NCBI GenBank assembly: GCA_963840535.1
Contig: CAWIZJ010000046.1
Span: 92,392 to 156,391 of the forward strand
DNA from: VAZQ01 sp963840535
GTDB taxonomy: Bacteria; Pseudomonadota; Alphaproteobacteria; Rhizobiales; Xanthobacteraceae
DNA length: 64,000 nucleotides
Direction of reading: 5' to 3'
In this document: piece after piece, positions 47,689 to 57,193 of the stretch
Layout: every line of letters starts with the position of its first letter
Numbering within the stretch: the stretch's first letter is position 1
Notes under the pieces: model-generated
What the model was told of the DNA's origin: nothing
The model's database searches: none
What the model saw: only the letters and a program-made list of their open reading frames with translations
Made by a program: the position numbers and the translations under genes

Positions 47689-48690
47689 TCATTTCAGCCT
47701 TTTCGCAGCTTCTTCGATCAGGCCGAGATCGGAATGCTGCTTGACGTCGAGACGCGACTTGACGAAGCCCAACTCCAAGGTGGTGTCGACATTGCGTTGC
47801 AGCGCCACGAGGTCCGGCATCATGTTTGGGTCGCGATAGTAATCCTGCTTGGTGAACAGCCAGCCGAAGCGCTCGGGTGGGATCTTGAGCAGGTTCGAGG
47901 CTATCTTGGCCGCCTCGTCATGGTTCTTGGGGTCGAGGTACCAGCGCACGATGCGGATCATGTCCTCCATGTAGTCGACCAGTGCAGCGCGGTTCTTGTC
48001 GATCCACGGTTTCCGCGCGGTCCAGACCGTGAACTGCGTGGTGCCCATGCCCTCGGTCTGGTCGTAGAGCGGCACGCCAATCTGGTTGAGCATCGGGTTG
48101 AGCGCGAACGGCATCACCGCGGTCACGAGGTCGGCCTTCTTGTCATTGAGCATCGCCGGCATGGTCGGGAACGGCGCCTCGATCACCGTGAAGTCGCGCT
48201 TGTCGATCAGGCCATGCTTCCTCAGGCCGGCCTTCATGGCGATATCGACTCCGGCGCCGATCACGTTGGTGGCGAGCACCTTGCCCTTGAGCTCGGAGAT
48301 CGACTTGATTCCGGAGTCCTTGCGGACGAAGAACTGGTTCGAGAAGTAGCCGGGAACGCCGTCGCGGAATCCGTCGGAAATAACGCGGAGATCGCTGATG
48401 CCGGCATTCTGGATGGCAATGCCGAGCGTCGAATAGGCAAGGTTGGCAATTTCCAGCTCGCCGTTGGCAAGCGCCGTAATCATCGGCGGCGTGCCCTGGT
48501 AACGCACCGCCTCCATCACGTAGGATTTGCCCCAGTGTCTGGCGAGCTCCTTCTTCTCGACCATCAGCGGCTCCCAGTCGGCCACTGGCACTACATAGGA
48601 GTTACGAATGAGGAGCGGCTGAGCGCGAGCGGCGCCGGTCATGGCCACGGCGACGACAAGCAAGGCGAGAAGAGCTTTCGAGCGTCGCAT
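47689..48690 (-). CDS. Periplasmic substrate-binding protein, NitT/TauT (SsuA/THI5-like) type
   Basis: 333 residues. Signal peptide KALLALLVVAVAMTGAARAQ, then IRNSYVVPVADWEPLMVEKK, VRYQGTPPMITALANGELEI, ANLAYSTLGIAIQNAGISDL, KDSGIKSISELKGKVLATNV and GVDIAMKAGLRKHGLIDKRD, the ordered motifs of type 2 periplasmic proteins for nitrate, sulfonates or pyrimidine-like ligands. ATG at 48690 has GGAGG close by. No ABC partners are in the window. It lies downstream of the 3-hydroxyacyl-CoA dehydrogenase-like gene on the same strand. Confidence 0.9.
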   Translation of the reverse strand: MRRSKALLALLVVAVAMTGAARAQPLLIRNSYVVPVADWEPLMVEKKELARHWGKSYVMEAVRYQGTPPMITALANGELEIANLAYSTLGIAIQNAGISDLRVISDGFRDGVPGYFSNQFFVRKDSGIKSISELKGKVLATNVIGAGVDIAMKAGLRKHGLIDKRDFTVIEAPFPTMPAMLNDKKADLVTAVMPFALNPMLNQIGVPLYDQTEGMGTTQFTVWTARKPWIDKNRAALVDYMEDMIRIVRWYLDPKNHDEAAKIASNLLKIPPERFGWLFTKQDYYRDPNMMPDLVALQRNVDTTLELGFVKSRLDVKQHSDLGLIEEAAKRLK

Positions 48691-48799
48691 AGTGACCTCC
48701 ACGAATTCGAGCCCCGCATCTCTGCACTTGGTCAATTGTGGGAAAGGTCCGCGGCGTTGACAAGCCGAATTGCTGCCGTGCGTTGCAGGATAGCTTCAG

Positions 48800-49790
48800 C
48801 TAGTCCGGCAACACGGGCGGCCGAGCAAGGCCCATGAAGCGAAGCATGTCGACAAAAGCCTTCAATCGCTCCGCGCGATAGGCCTCGATGTCGAGGCCCT
48901 CGTAGTCCAGGAACCCTTTGCCGGTTGTCAGCCCGATATTCCCGTTTCGCATATTGCGCTCGATGATATCGGGTGCGGCGTAACGCGGATTGTCCAGCGT
49001 CCTGGTGAGATAGCGACTGGCATAATAAAGGATATCGCCGCCGCCCCAGTCGATGAATTCAATCATGCCGAGTACGGAGAACCGGAAACCGAATCCGTAT
49101 TTGATCGCTTTATCGATTTCGCCAGCGGTTGCGACGCCCTCCTCGACCATCCGTGCTGCTTCATTCATCGCAATCGCCTGAATTCGCGGCACGATGTAGC
49201 CGGGCCGCGCCGCGCAGACGACAGGAACTTTGCCGATGTCTTCGAGAAGCGTCTTCAGGCGCATGGTTACGGTCGCATCCGTCTTCGCGCCGGGCGACAA
49301 TTCCACCAGCGGTACGAGATAGGCGGGATTGAGCCAATGTGCGTTGAGGAAGCGTTCGGGATATGCCACTGCGCCCGAAAGATCGTCGACGAGAATGGTC
49401 GATGTCGTCGAAGCGATGATCGGTGCGGGTCCGGCGTGCGCGGCCGCACGCTCGAGCGCCTCGCGTTTGAGATCGAGCACCTCGGGCACGCCCTCGAATA
49501 TGACAGCGGCAGATGACAACGCACCCTGTGCGTCGCATTCGGGTATGACGGAGACTCGTGACGCAATTCGATCAACCGCGCGCTCGTCGAACAATCCAAA
49601 TCGCGCCAGGTTGGCAAGCGTCGTGCGAACCTCTTCACGCGCCGCATCTGCGAGTTGCTCGAAATCCGAAGTTTTGCGCGGCTTGAAATCGACAATTGCG
49701 ACCTCGTAGCCGGCATAGGCGAACACGATTGCAATGCCACGCCCCATCCGGCCTGCACCGAGGCAGACAATTCGCTTGCGGCGCGCTCAT
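48800..49790 (-). CDS. 3-hydroxyacyl-CoA dehydrogenase family protein (N-terminal frameshift)
   Basis: About 329 residues. The NAD-binding Rossmann motif RIVCLGAGRMGRGIAIVFAY is complete only if one base slip is accepted between the ATG at 49790 (MSAP) and the main frame; otherwise the first in-frame ATG (49747) would cut off the GxGxxG. Later: IIASTTSTILVDDLSGAVAY, ERFLNAHWLNPAYLVPLVEL, AARPGYIVPRIQAIAMNEAA and GNIGLTTGKGFLDY. It oxidises 3-hydroxyacyl-CoA or a similar hydroxy acid. The start overlaps the stop of the opine dehydrogenase-like gene (ATGA). Confidence 0.87.
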
Positions 49791-50880
49791 GAAAAGCCGT
49801 CGCGCAGAAGCTCTTGCAATTGGATTCGATCGTACGCAGCGAGGCCCATTCCCTGGAGCGTGCGTCCGGTTCGTGTAAAATCCTCTCCGCAGATCGCCCC
49901 GCCGATAGTCAGAAAAGCACGCGCCAACGGCATCGCTAATTCCGGCCAGAGCAGCGACCGACAACCAGAACGAAAGTCCGATCCGGGTATCTTCCAGCAT
50001 GTAGCGATGTTGCGTCAGAACGATGTGCTCGCGCCAGTCGCCGGAGTTGGTGAGACGGTCATGCGAGCCGCGGCCGTACATCCATTCATCGCCCGTCTTT
50101 GCGTAGTGGTCGGCCAGCGGGAAATGCGGTGGGCCGTATCCGAGCGCTTCACGCAACGCCACGCGCTCTGCGTCGAGCGCATCGGTTACTCGTCGTGTGA
50201 CCGCGTTGCGTACCCTCCTTGTGAATGTCCCAACGCTCGAAGTGCTCCAGCGGTGCAGCGTTCATGATGATCAGGGGCGGATGAATCACCGGTCCTGCAT
50301 TCATCAATGCCGCCGACAGCGCGTCGCCGCAATCCTCGATGACGCCCGGAAAGGCCTTTGCGATGACGACGAGCCCGTGATCCTTCATCGCCAGCGGAAA
50401 GACCCCGGTTGGAAGCCGTTTCGCGCGGATCGTGATTGCGGATTCGAATGGCCCATGCTTGCGCGTAAGCCATGGCAGCGTCCCGGTTTCGGCGAATGCG
50501 ATTTTGGCCCGATTGCCGCAATCGTGTGCCGCTTTGGCCAGCAGCACTGAGCCGAATGTTCCCGGCGGCAGGAATACGACCTGGCCGTCGGACAGATGCG
50601 GTGCCAATTCCCGAGCGATGTCCGCATGCGCAGTAGCCGGAGTCGGACAGAGAATGAGCTCCGCTCCACGCACCGCCGCGCCCATGTCGTCGGTGACGAG
50701 TGCAACCGTTGCCTCATGGCGGCCATTGAAATCCTTGATGAGAATCTTGCCGCCGGCAGCCCGATGCGCTGCTACCAATTCCTTGTCGCGCCGCCAGAGG
50801 CGGGTCTCGTGACCTGCGAGCGCAAAATCTCCGGCGGCCGCAAACGAACCGTTGCCTCCGCCGAGCACGGCAATGCGCAT
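49787..50880 (-). CDS. NAD/NADP octopine/nopaline dehydrogenase family protein (frameshifts)
   Basis: About 363 residues. The first frame gives RIAVLGGGNGSFAAAGDFAL (NAD-binding GxGxxx), ELILCPTPATAHADIARELA, VFLPPGTFGSVLLAKAAHDC and GPVIHPPLIIMNAAPLEHFE; the C-terminal opine dehydrogenase domain continues in other frames (ALREALGYGPPHFPLADHYA, YMLEDTRIGLSFWLSVAALA, and an end LQELLRDGFS). Changes lie near 50200 and 49930. The family interconverts opines or related N-(carboxyalkyl) amino acids with amino acid plus keto acid. It is followed by a coupled dehydrogenase gene. Confidence 0.85.
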
Positions 50881-51023
50881 TCAATTTCCTCGGCAGGCGT
50901 TCGATCCACTCGGTTTGTGGCGCGCAAATGCTCCACCTTGCCAGGTGCGTTGTACCTGACCGAAGACGACTTGCGGGCGCCGTTGGCGTTTGCGGCCTGA
51001 CTTACAGCAGCATGATACGGTTC

Positions 51024-51275
51024 TCAGATGATCGCGTCATAGTCCGCATGAGAACCAATCCAAAACCAGACCAGACCTGCATCGACTTCGACGGCCAATG
51101 CACGGTAACGGCTGCCGACACGGGCCGACCAGAACCGGCCGACCTTCTTCAGCTGCAAGGACGGGTGGCGGGGATTCTCTTTCAGCAAGGCAAAGTTCTT
51201 GTCGGCCAGCACTCGGATGCTTTCCGGAAGCTTTGCATAGGCTTCCCAGAACGACGGGCTGGCGAAGTGCCTCAC
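51024..51275 (-). CDS. RelE/ParE-like toxin of a type II toxin-antitoxin pair
   Basis: 83 residues: RHFASPSFWEAYAKLPESIR, LADKNFALLKENPRHPSLQL, KKVGRFWSARVGSRYRALAV and VWFWIGSHADYDAII. The ordered basic core and the final GSHADYD motif match RelE/ParE-superfamily toxins, which act on ribosomes or gyrase. The start is GTG overlapping the antitoxin stop. It is the second gene of the pair. Confidence 0.86.
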   Translation of the reverse strand: MRHFASPSFWEAYAKLPESIRVLADKNFALLKENPRHPSLQLKKVGRFWSARVGSRYRALAVEVDAGLVWFWIGSHADYDAII

Positions 51276-51472
51276 AGCTCGCGCGTGCGACCGGCGCGGA
51301 GATCTGCAAGTGCCTGCTCAGCGAGCCGATCGAGCCTGCCCGCTTTGACGTCCCGATCGATCCTCTGGTCGAAACGAGTGGCCTCGAATTCCTCGAACCA
51401 CGCACGGAACTTCGCGAGCTGATCGGCAGGCAACTCGGTTACGGCTTTTTCGATGTCTTCGAGTGTCGTCAT
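51272..51472 (-). CDS. Putative antitoxin partner
   Basis: A 66-residue acidic helical protein (MTTLEDIEKAVTELPADQLA, KFRAWFEEFEATRFDQRIDR, GRLDRLAEQALADLRAGRTR). The pattern ELPxxQLxxFRxWF..F is common among antitoxins paired with RelE/ParE-like toxins. The stop overlaps the toxin GTG, a typical layout. A longer in-frame start at 51508 is possible, but the MTTLEDIE start matches the family better. Confidence 0.83.
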   Translation of the reverse strand: MTTLEDIEKAVTELPADQLAKFRAWFEEFEATRFDQRIDRDVKAGRLDRLAEQALADLRAGRTREL

Positions 51473-51709
51473 GGTCGTCAAGGTATCACATTTAGCCGGC
51501 CGCGTCATTGCTTCGCGCGGCTACTTTCGCCGTCGCGCAAAGCGTTGACCACGCTGTGATCAGGGTCGCGCCGCTCGAGAAGATCACGGCGACGGTACGC
51601 TGGCGCCATCTCGGCGACTTGCCGGGGGAATACGTCCGCTCCGCGGGCCAGCAGGGGTAAAGACGAGTAGTGCACCCGTCGCAGAACCGGACAGCGTCCT
51701 TTGGTTTGT

Positions 51710-51798
51710 GGCGGAGAGGGAGGGATTCGAACCCCCGATACGGTTACCCGTATGCCGCATTTCGAGTGCGGTGCTTTCAACCACTCAGCCACCTCTCC
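51710..51798 (-). tRNA. tRNA-Ser (CGA anticodon)
   Basis: Minus-strand cloverleaf: acceptor GGAGAGG pairs with CCTCTCC, followed by G and encoded CCA; D-arm TGGCTGAGTGGTTGAAAGCA; anticodon arm with CTCGAAA (anticodon CGA, reads UCG); a long variable arm ATACGGGTAACCGTAT typical of serine tRNA; T-arm GGTTCGAATCC. Length 89 with CCA. The 3' end faces the toxin-antitoxin pair. Confidence 0.97.
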
Positions 51799-52288
51799 GG
51801 GGCCGCGAGCGTATCGTGCCGATGGGCGGGTATGTATCCAACGGCGTCTGCCGGGACAAGGGTTTGTCCAACTCTTGCGATGATGGCGCGCTGGGCGGGT
51901 GATCCATCGCGATCAAACGCTTCGCGGATGTCGCGAGGATTCCGGGTCGCTATGCGCCCGCCCCCCGAGGCGAGGTGTCGTGCGTAGCCCGCTGCCAAAG
52001 CAGCAGGCACCGCCGTGGAAGGCTGCAACGTGCGCGGCAGGCGGATAAATCGAGCACGTCATCGATCAGCGCGAGCAGGTAGCTGCGGGTTCGAGATGTG
52101 CTATCCTGTCTGCGCTCCTCATGCTGGGACATCGAGAGTGGGCCGCAATGCCACCGCGGCTCGACAACAACTCAAAACCTGTCGCAAGTTCGTCCGGTCG
52201 GTCCGTGGAGCGGCCGCAGGGCCACCCGGGAATTCGATGAGGTGACCCGATAAATCGGCGCAACGGACACGCGGCGGGTGCCGGTGGA
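51799..52288. other. Intergenic region before the plus-strand substrate-binding gene
   Basis: No gene is supported. A minus-strand frame contains SYLLALIDDVLDLS, which resembles the phosphoacceptor helix region of histidine kinases, but nothing else of a kinase is present. The stretch also holds a promoter-like motif at 52097-52107. Confidence 0.45.
52097..52107 (+). promoter_or_regulatory. Putative extended -10 element shared by SBP genes
   Basis: TGTGCTATCCT occurs here upstream of the SBP gene at 52289 and, on the minus strand, in the duplicated upstream segments at 36038-36048 and 37255-37265. A shorter form (TGTGCTATC) is at 41007-41015. A matching -35 was not clear, so the promoter assignment is tentative. 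Confidence 0.35.
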
Positions 52289-53272
52289 ATGAGCCGGCGC
52301 GAGTTCGTCACACTCGCCGGCGGCGCCGCGCTGGCGTGGCCGCTCAAGGCGCGCGCGCAGCCGGCGACGATGCCGGTGATCGCCTTCCTCGGCGGGGCGT
52401 CCGCCCAATCCTATGCGGGGCTCCTGGCGGCGTTCCAGCGCGGGCTCGGCGAGGGTGGCTATGTCGACGGCCGCAACGTGACCATCGACTATCGCTGGGC
52501 GGACAACCAGCAGGACCGGCTGCCCGTGCTGGCCGCCGAGCTGGCGCGCCGACAGCCCGCCGTGATCGTCGCCGGCGACAACGCGCCGGCGCTTGCGGCG
52601 AGAAAGGCGGCCCCGAAGATCCCGATCGTCTTCACCACCAACGGCGACCCATTGAACGTCGAGCTCGTCGCCAGCTTCAGCCGGCGCGACGGCAACCTCA
52701 CCGGTGTGGGGCTCGCGTCCGGAAACCTGGCGGCCAAGCGGCTCGCGCTGTTGCGCGACTTGGTTCCGCAGCTGCAGGTCGTCGGACTGCTGGTGGACCC
52801 CAGGATCCAGTCCTATGCCAGCCAGCGACGCGACGCGCAGCAGGCGGCGCGCGCGCTCGGGCTCAAGCTCTCGGTGCTGCCGGCTGCGAGCGAGCGCGAG
52901 ATCGACGCCGCCTTCGCCGCCCTGGCGCAGCAGCGCGCGCCCGCCCTCCTGGTCGGCGCCAGCCCGTACTTCACGTGGAGCCGCCGCGATCAGATCATCG
53001 CCGCGGCGGCGCGCCAGGCGATCGCGGCGATCTATCCGCTGCGCGAGCAGGTTGCGGCCGGCGGATTGATGAGCTTTGGACCCGAGCTGTCCGATACCTA
53101 TCGGCGCATCGGCGTCTATGCCGGAAAGATCCTCAAGGGAGCGACCGCCGCCGACCTGCCGGCGGAGCAGTCCTCGCGCTTCGAGCTCGTGCTCAATCGC
53201 ACCACCGCCAGGGCGCTCGGCCTCGAGGTGCCGGCGAGGCTGCACGCGCTCGCCGACCAGTTCGTCGAATGA
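52289..53272 (+). CDS. ABC_sub_bind substrate-binding protein (intact, plus strand)
   Basis: 327 residues in one frame. Signal SRREFVTLAGGAALAWPLKA (twin arginine), then GYVDGRNVTIDYRWADNQQD, KIPIVFTTNGDPLNVELVAS, GNLTGVGLASGNLAAKRLAL, GLLVDPRIQSYASQRRDAQQ, YPLREQVAAGGLMSFGPELS, VYAGKILKGATAADLPAEQS and LHALADQFVE. It is one of only two paralogues here in one undisturbed frame and the only one on the plus strand. Codon use is GC-richer than in the 34-38 kb group. No ABC partner genes. Confidence 0.93.
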   Translation: MSRREFVTLAGGAALAWPLKARAQPATMPVIAFLGGASAQSYAGLLAAFQRGLGEGGYVDGRNVTIDYRWADNQQDRLPVLAAELARRQPAVIVAGDNAPALAARKAAPKIPIVFTTNGDPLNVELVASFSRRDGNLTGVGLASGNLAAKRLALLRDLVPQLQVVGLLVDPRIQSYASQRRDAQQAARALGLKLSVLPAASEREIDAAFAALAQQRAPALLVGASPYFTWSRRDQIIAAAARQAIAAIYPLREQVAAGGLMSFGPELSDTYRRIGVYAGKILKGATAADLPAEQSSRFELVLNRTTARALGLEVPARLHALADQFVE

Positions 53273-53355
53273 CCCGCCGCAAGCTCCACCGTCGAAAGCA
53301 ATAACCGGACCGCGATCGGTCGGCGCGGAACGCCGGTCGGCGGTGCGTCGCCTGC

Positions 53356-54544
53356 TTACGTCCGGTTCAGAAAGACCGGCAGCCCGCGCTTGTGGGCGTA
53401 CATCGGGCGGTATCGCTCGGTGTTGTAGGTCGTCTTCACATCCAGGCGTCGCGGCCCGAGCTTGGGGTCGGGAATGGGCACCAGATCGTAGCATCCCTTC
53501 ACCAGCGCCGACATGAGCCCGCTCTTGCCCTCCAGAATGGCGTCGTACGCCATGTTGCCGAAGGTCAGGGCCACGAGCTTGTCGACGAAGTCGGGCTCGC
53601 CGGAGCGCAGGTCGTAGGTGAGGTCGGAGGTCATCGTCTCCTCGCCGGTGCGCCGCTTGATCTCGTCGGCGAGCACTCCGCGACGCTCGCCTTCTTGCGG
53701 TGGCCGTAGGCGTCGGGCTCGCCGTATTCCCGCACCTGGTAGCCCTCCCAGGCGGCCCCTTCGCTGAGCACGACCAGGGCGTAGTTGCTCGGGTTTAAAC
53801 TGCTTCTCCTCGACCAGCAGCCCGATGAGCTTGTCGAGGTCGACCTTGTATTCGGGGATGACGCAGCGGATCGCGGTGACGTAGGCGGTGTAGAGCGCGG
53901 TGAAGCCGGCGTCGCGGCCGAACACGCGGAAGATGCCGATCCGCTCGTGCGAGCGCGACGGTGGTCCGCTGACGCTGGATGGCATCGGAGGCACGGGTGA
54001 TCGCGGTCGAGAAGCCGATGCAGTATTCGGTGTTGCGGACATCGTTGTCCATCGTCTTGGGGATGGCGATCACCTTGACGCCGTGCCTGATCGAGCCTCG
54101 CCGCATAGCCGAGCGTGTCGTCGCCGCCGATGGCGACGAGGTGCTCGATGCCGAGCGCCGCGAGGTTGGCCAGCACCTGCCCGGATACGTCCCAGGTGGC
54201 AGCGGCGATGCCGGTATTGATGCCCGGGGAGGCGGGAAAATCCTTGCCGGCCAGATGCGCGGGCAGCTTCTTCGTCCTGGCCGGATTGGTGCGGCTCGAG
54301 TGCAGGACGGTCCCGCCGCGCCGGTCGATGGTGCGCGTGTTGTCGCGGTCGAGCGGCATCAGGTAGCGGCGCCTGCTCGCGGGGTCGTCCGAGGTTCAGG
54401 TGGGTGAGACCCTCCCAGCCGCGGCGCAGGCCGATGACCTCGATATCGTCCTCGCTCGCTGCGGTAGGTGACGGTCTTGATGACCGAGTTGAGGCCGGGG
54501 ACGTCGCCGCCGCCGGTGAGAATGCCGATGCGTTTCTTCGTCAT
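53356..54544 (-). pseudogene. pfp: 6-phosphofructokinase, pyrophosphate-type residues (several frameshifts)
   Basis: Pieces in order: KKRIGILTGGGDVPGLNSVI; INTGIAAATWDVSGQVLANL; LGIEHLVAIGGDDTLGYAAR; VKVIAIPKTMDNDVRNTEYC; IGIFRVFGRDAGFTALYTAY; IPEYKVDLDKLIGLLVEEKQ; TYDLRSGEPDFVDKLVALTF; and the end KRGLPVFLNRT. GGDD in the phosphate loop and PKTMDND are the residues that distinguish pyrophosphate-dependent enzymes from ATP-dependent ones (GGDGS, PGTIDND). At least five frame switches occur without loss of content, so sequence errors are likely. It is downstream of glk on the same strand. Confidence 0.82.
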
Positions 54545-54693
54545 GACCGCCTCTCGACTGGCCTTCGCGAGCTCGGTGACCACCAGCTCCTTCACATCGG
54601 TTCAGAGCATCCAATTCCGGTCCTGACCTGCTCCGGAAACAGTTCCTCAACCGCGCCACCCGCCGATCATCGAACATCCCGGAGGCTCGGTGC

Positions 54694-55707
54694 TCATCCT
54701 CCCGGCGTGTTTTCCGCCAGGCTCCTCAGTCCGACGAAGGTGGCGGCGGGGTGGACGATGACGCTCGACGGAATGGCCTTGACGTATGTTGCGAGCCGCC
54801 CTTTGGCCTCGAACCGTGTGCGGAATTCTGAGCGTGCCATGAAATCGGTGATGCGCGGGGGTATCCCGCCTGCGATGTAGACGCCGCCCCGGGCGCCGAA
54901 CATCAAGGCGGCATTTCCGGCGATCGTTCCCAGCATCGCGCAAACAGCTCGAGGGCCGCCGTTGCGGCCGGGCATTCGCCTTCCAGGGCCGCGCGGGTGA
55001 TCCCGGCGGCATCCCGTTCCGGGGCCTCGATGCGATCGAGCTCGATCACGGCGCGGTAGAATTCTCCAGTCCCGCCCCCGAGCATACCCGCTCCGCCGAT
55101 ACGTGCCCGAACCTGCGACGCAAGCAGTCGATGATCGCGTCCTCGCGCCGCGAGACCGGGGACATGGTCGCGTGACCGCCTTCGCTCGTGATGACGACCG
55201 AATCCTGAGAGCGCGGGATGAAGCATGCCACGCCCAGCCCCGTTCCAGGTCCGAGCACGGCGACCGGCGCGCCGGGCACCGGCCTGCCGTTCCCCAGCGG
55301 ATAGAGGTCCTCCGTCGTCAGATGTGGCAGCGCCCAGGCGGTTGCTTCGAAATCATTGCAGAGGCGGATGCTCGCAAACCCGAAAGCCGCCCGCAGCTCG
55401 GACGCATCGATCGTCCACGGGCAGTTGGTCAGCACGCAACGGTCGTCGTCGACCAGCCCGGCCCCCGCCAGCAACGCCTGCTTGACCGCCAGATCCCGGC
55501 AATCACCGTCCAGGAACGCCCCGACTGCGTCGACGAACCGCGAAAATCCGGCCACTGCGAAGCTCTTGATGGGGCCGAGGCGACCATCCGACAGGACCGG
55601 CGAACTGGGCGTTGGTGGCACCATGTCGCCCAGCAGCACGGGCCCGGCGGGAAACTGGTCGGTGGCCCCCGCAGTGTCTTTCCCGGCTCGGAAACCGCTG
55701 CAGCCAT
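54694..55707 (-). pseudogene. glk: Glucokinase (frameshifts)
   Basis: The likely start is MAAAVSEPGK at 55707. After a slip the phosphate-binding region reads LLGDIGATNAQFAVLSDG, then IKSFAVAGFSRFVDAVGAFL, TNCPWTIDASELRAAFGFAS, LCNDFEATAWALPHLTTEDL, VAVLGPGTGLGVACFIPR, SEGGHATMSPVSRREDAIID, and in later frames GNAALMFGARGGVYIAGGIP, ending SLAENTPGG. It phosphorylates glucose in the cytoplasm. At least three frame changes are present (55650, 55060, 54950 areas). Order glk then pfp on one strand suggests an operon for glucose use. Confidence 0.83.
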
Positions 55708-56131
55708 CGACAACCTCGGGCGATGGGTAACGCGCGACGCTGATTCGCGCTGCGGATAGAACGCAGCCCGACAGTATTCGTTGCCTCCGGTGGCGGAAAC
55801 GTGGCCTGCAAAGCCTCCATAGCGCCTGAGGCATGACCAGCCTCGTGTCCCGGGCTGATCCGGTGACCTTTCACCGTCATGCCCGCGCTGGCCGGCGCTG
55901 GTGGCGGGCATCCGCGTCCTTGCACCGACTTGCACGACGTGGATGCGCGGTGCAGCCCTCGCACCGCGACTGAATCGATGCGAACGGGGCATGCTCCAAG
56001 GGCCAGCGCAGCAGGCGGAAATCGGCTACCTCCCGCTGTCGCCGTCGTCCCCGTCGTCATGAACAGTTTCTTAACCCGACCGGAAATACTGTGCGCCCGG
56101 GACGCAGATGAAAATTGCGTGGGGAAAGCTG
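55708..56131. other. Intergenic region between glk and a divergent gene
   Basis: No gene is seen. It contains a palindromic element (55875-55921), and promoters for both neighbours are expected here, but no clear -35/-10 pair stands out. Confidence 0.45.
55875..55921. repeat. Palindromic intergenic element (TCATGCCCGC type)
   Basis: ATGCCCGC (55879-55886) and GCGGGCAT (55904-55911) form an inverted repeat with an inner GCGCTGGCCGGCGC self-complementary core, followed by CCGCGTCCTTGC. It resembles a frequent repeat of Rhizobiales intergenic DNA. Confidence 0.7.
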
Positions 56132-56579
56132 ATGAACGCTCCAACATCTTCGGAAGCTGCCGAGAAGCCGCTCTCGCTGGGGACGGACGTGGAGGCGGAG
56201 CTCAGCCGACTGGTGGAGCAGCGGATTCCGAAACGCCTCCCGCAGATCGAGACCGATGCCGAGCGGATCAGGTCCTCGGTCGCGCGGTTGACCTCCATTG
56301 GATCGACGGACTCGGCGAGCTGACGTCCGAGCTGCAGGAGCTGCAGGAATTCCTGAAGTCCGAGGTCGAGCGCGTGCAGGGTGAAATAGAGAGCGCACTG
56401 GCCGGGATAAGATCATCATGGAGACCATTGCTCCCTGGAAAAGCACTTCCGGTCTCGCTGTCGACGCCGACCACCGCCCGCCCCTGTCGCGTGGGCCCGG
56501 CGGCGAACGTCGAGGCCGCGCAATCGCGTCGGTGAGCAGTCGAGCCGCCCGTCTCATTCCGACCTGGCCAGAGATGTAG
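56132..56579 (+). CDS. Small coiled-coil protein of unknown function (frameshifts)
   Basis: First frame: MNAPTSSEAAEKPLSLGTDV, EAELSRLVEQRIPKRLPQIE, TDAERIRSSVARLTS. The helix continues in a second frame (GELTSELQELQEFLKSEVER, VQGEIESALAGI) and in a third (KIIMETIAPWKSTSG), ending at TAG 56577-56579. Shifts lie near 56300 and 56405. The product would be about 148 residues, mostly amphipathic helix. Function unknown; a GGGGAAAG site precedes the ATG. Confidence 0.55.
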
Positions 56580-56614
56580 CTGCCGACATCGCCGCGTTCG
56601 AACGCGATCGGCGC

Positions 56615-56815
56615 GCAGCTTGTGGCAGCTCGTACCTAGTCGGCGCCTGGACCGGCGGATCGGCCGGCTACTCGCACTCGAGAATGCGATCGACATAGCC
56701 GGCCGCCGCTGGTGGCGAAGAGGCGCCGGCCGCAGGCTGCGGCAGCTTGTGCCGGGCCGCAAGCGGGATGATCGGATCGCGGCGCACTACCGACAGCGCG
56801 CTGCCAGGACGCCTG
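56615..56815 (-). pseudogene. Internal fragment of an ABC_sub_bind gene
   Basis: At DNA level this closely parallels 57490-57735 of the neighbouring paralogue: GCCTGGACCGGC, GGATCGGCCGGCT, GAGAATGCGATCGACATAGC and GCAGCTTGTGCCGGGCCGCA appear in the same order and orientation, with a deletion of about 40-50 bases in the middle. No start, stop or signal is present. It is a relic of a tandem duplicate. Confidence 0.72.
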
Positions 56816-56857
56816 CGGCCGTTTCATGCAAAGCGCCGAAGAGGCGGGAGCCGGGGT

Positions 56858-57193
56858 TCACCTCTCGGCTCGCTCGATCACCACCGGTACCGGCCGGCAC
56901 ACCGTGTTGCACACCGGCGAGTGCTGCTGTGCGTAGGCGATGAGGTCGTCAGCTCCTCGTCGGAGCAGTTTGCCCTGACTTGCATGCGGATTCGGATCTG
57001 CTCGTCGCCGGGTGGACGTTGTCGTCGAGTCCGAGCAGTCCCTGCAGGTCGAGATCGCCGGCAAGCTCGGTCGACAACTCCTCGATGACAATGCCGCGCG
57101 CCATGGCATGCAGAACGAAGGTGGTGGTCACGCAGCCGGCGAGCGCGTGCAGCAGGAACTCGACCGGGTTCGCTCCCTCGTTGCTGCCGAGCA
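56858..57193 (-). pseudogene. OsmC/Ohr family protein, N-terminally truncated (frameshift)
   Basis: Minus strand: EEPPVLLGSNEGANPVEFLL, HALAGCVTTTFVLHAMARGI, IEELSTELAGDLDLQGLLGL, DDNVHP, one slip near 57000, then ADDLIAYAQQHSPVCNTVCR and PVPVVIERAER with stop at 56858. Both redox cysteines of the OsmC fold are present (HALAGC and PVCNTVC). The first 40-60 residues of the family are missing: homology ends at 57193, where an AraC C-terminus begins on the other strand. Confidence 0.78.

Noticed and set aside
47468..47692. A 74-codon minus-strand frame upstream of the dioxygenase stub
   Set aside because: Composition is arginine/alanine-rich without recognisable domain or ribosome site; insufficient to call a gene.
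51950..52132. Possible histidine kinase fragment (SYLLALIDDVLDLS)
   Set aside because: One short match with no other kinase motif around it; likely chance.
51977..52290. Possible integrated element next to tRNA-Ser
   Set aside because: No integrase, no direct repeat of the tRNA end and no phage genes were found, so an island is only a suggestion.
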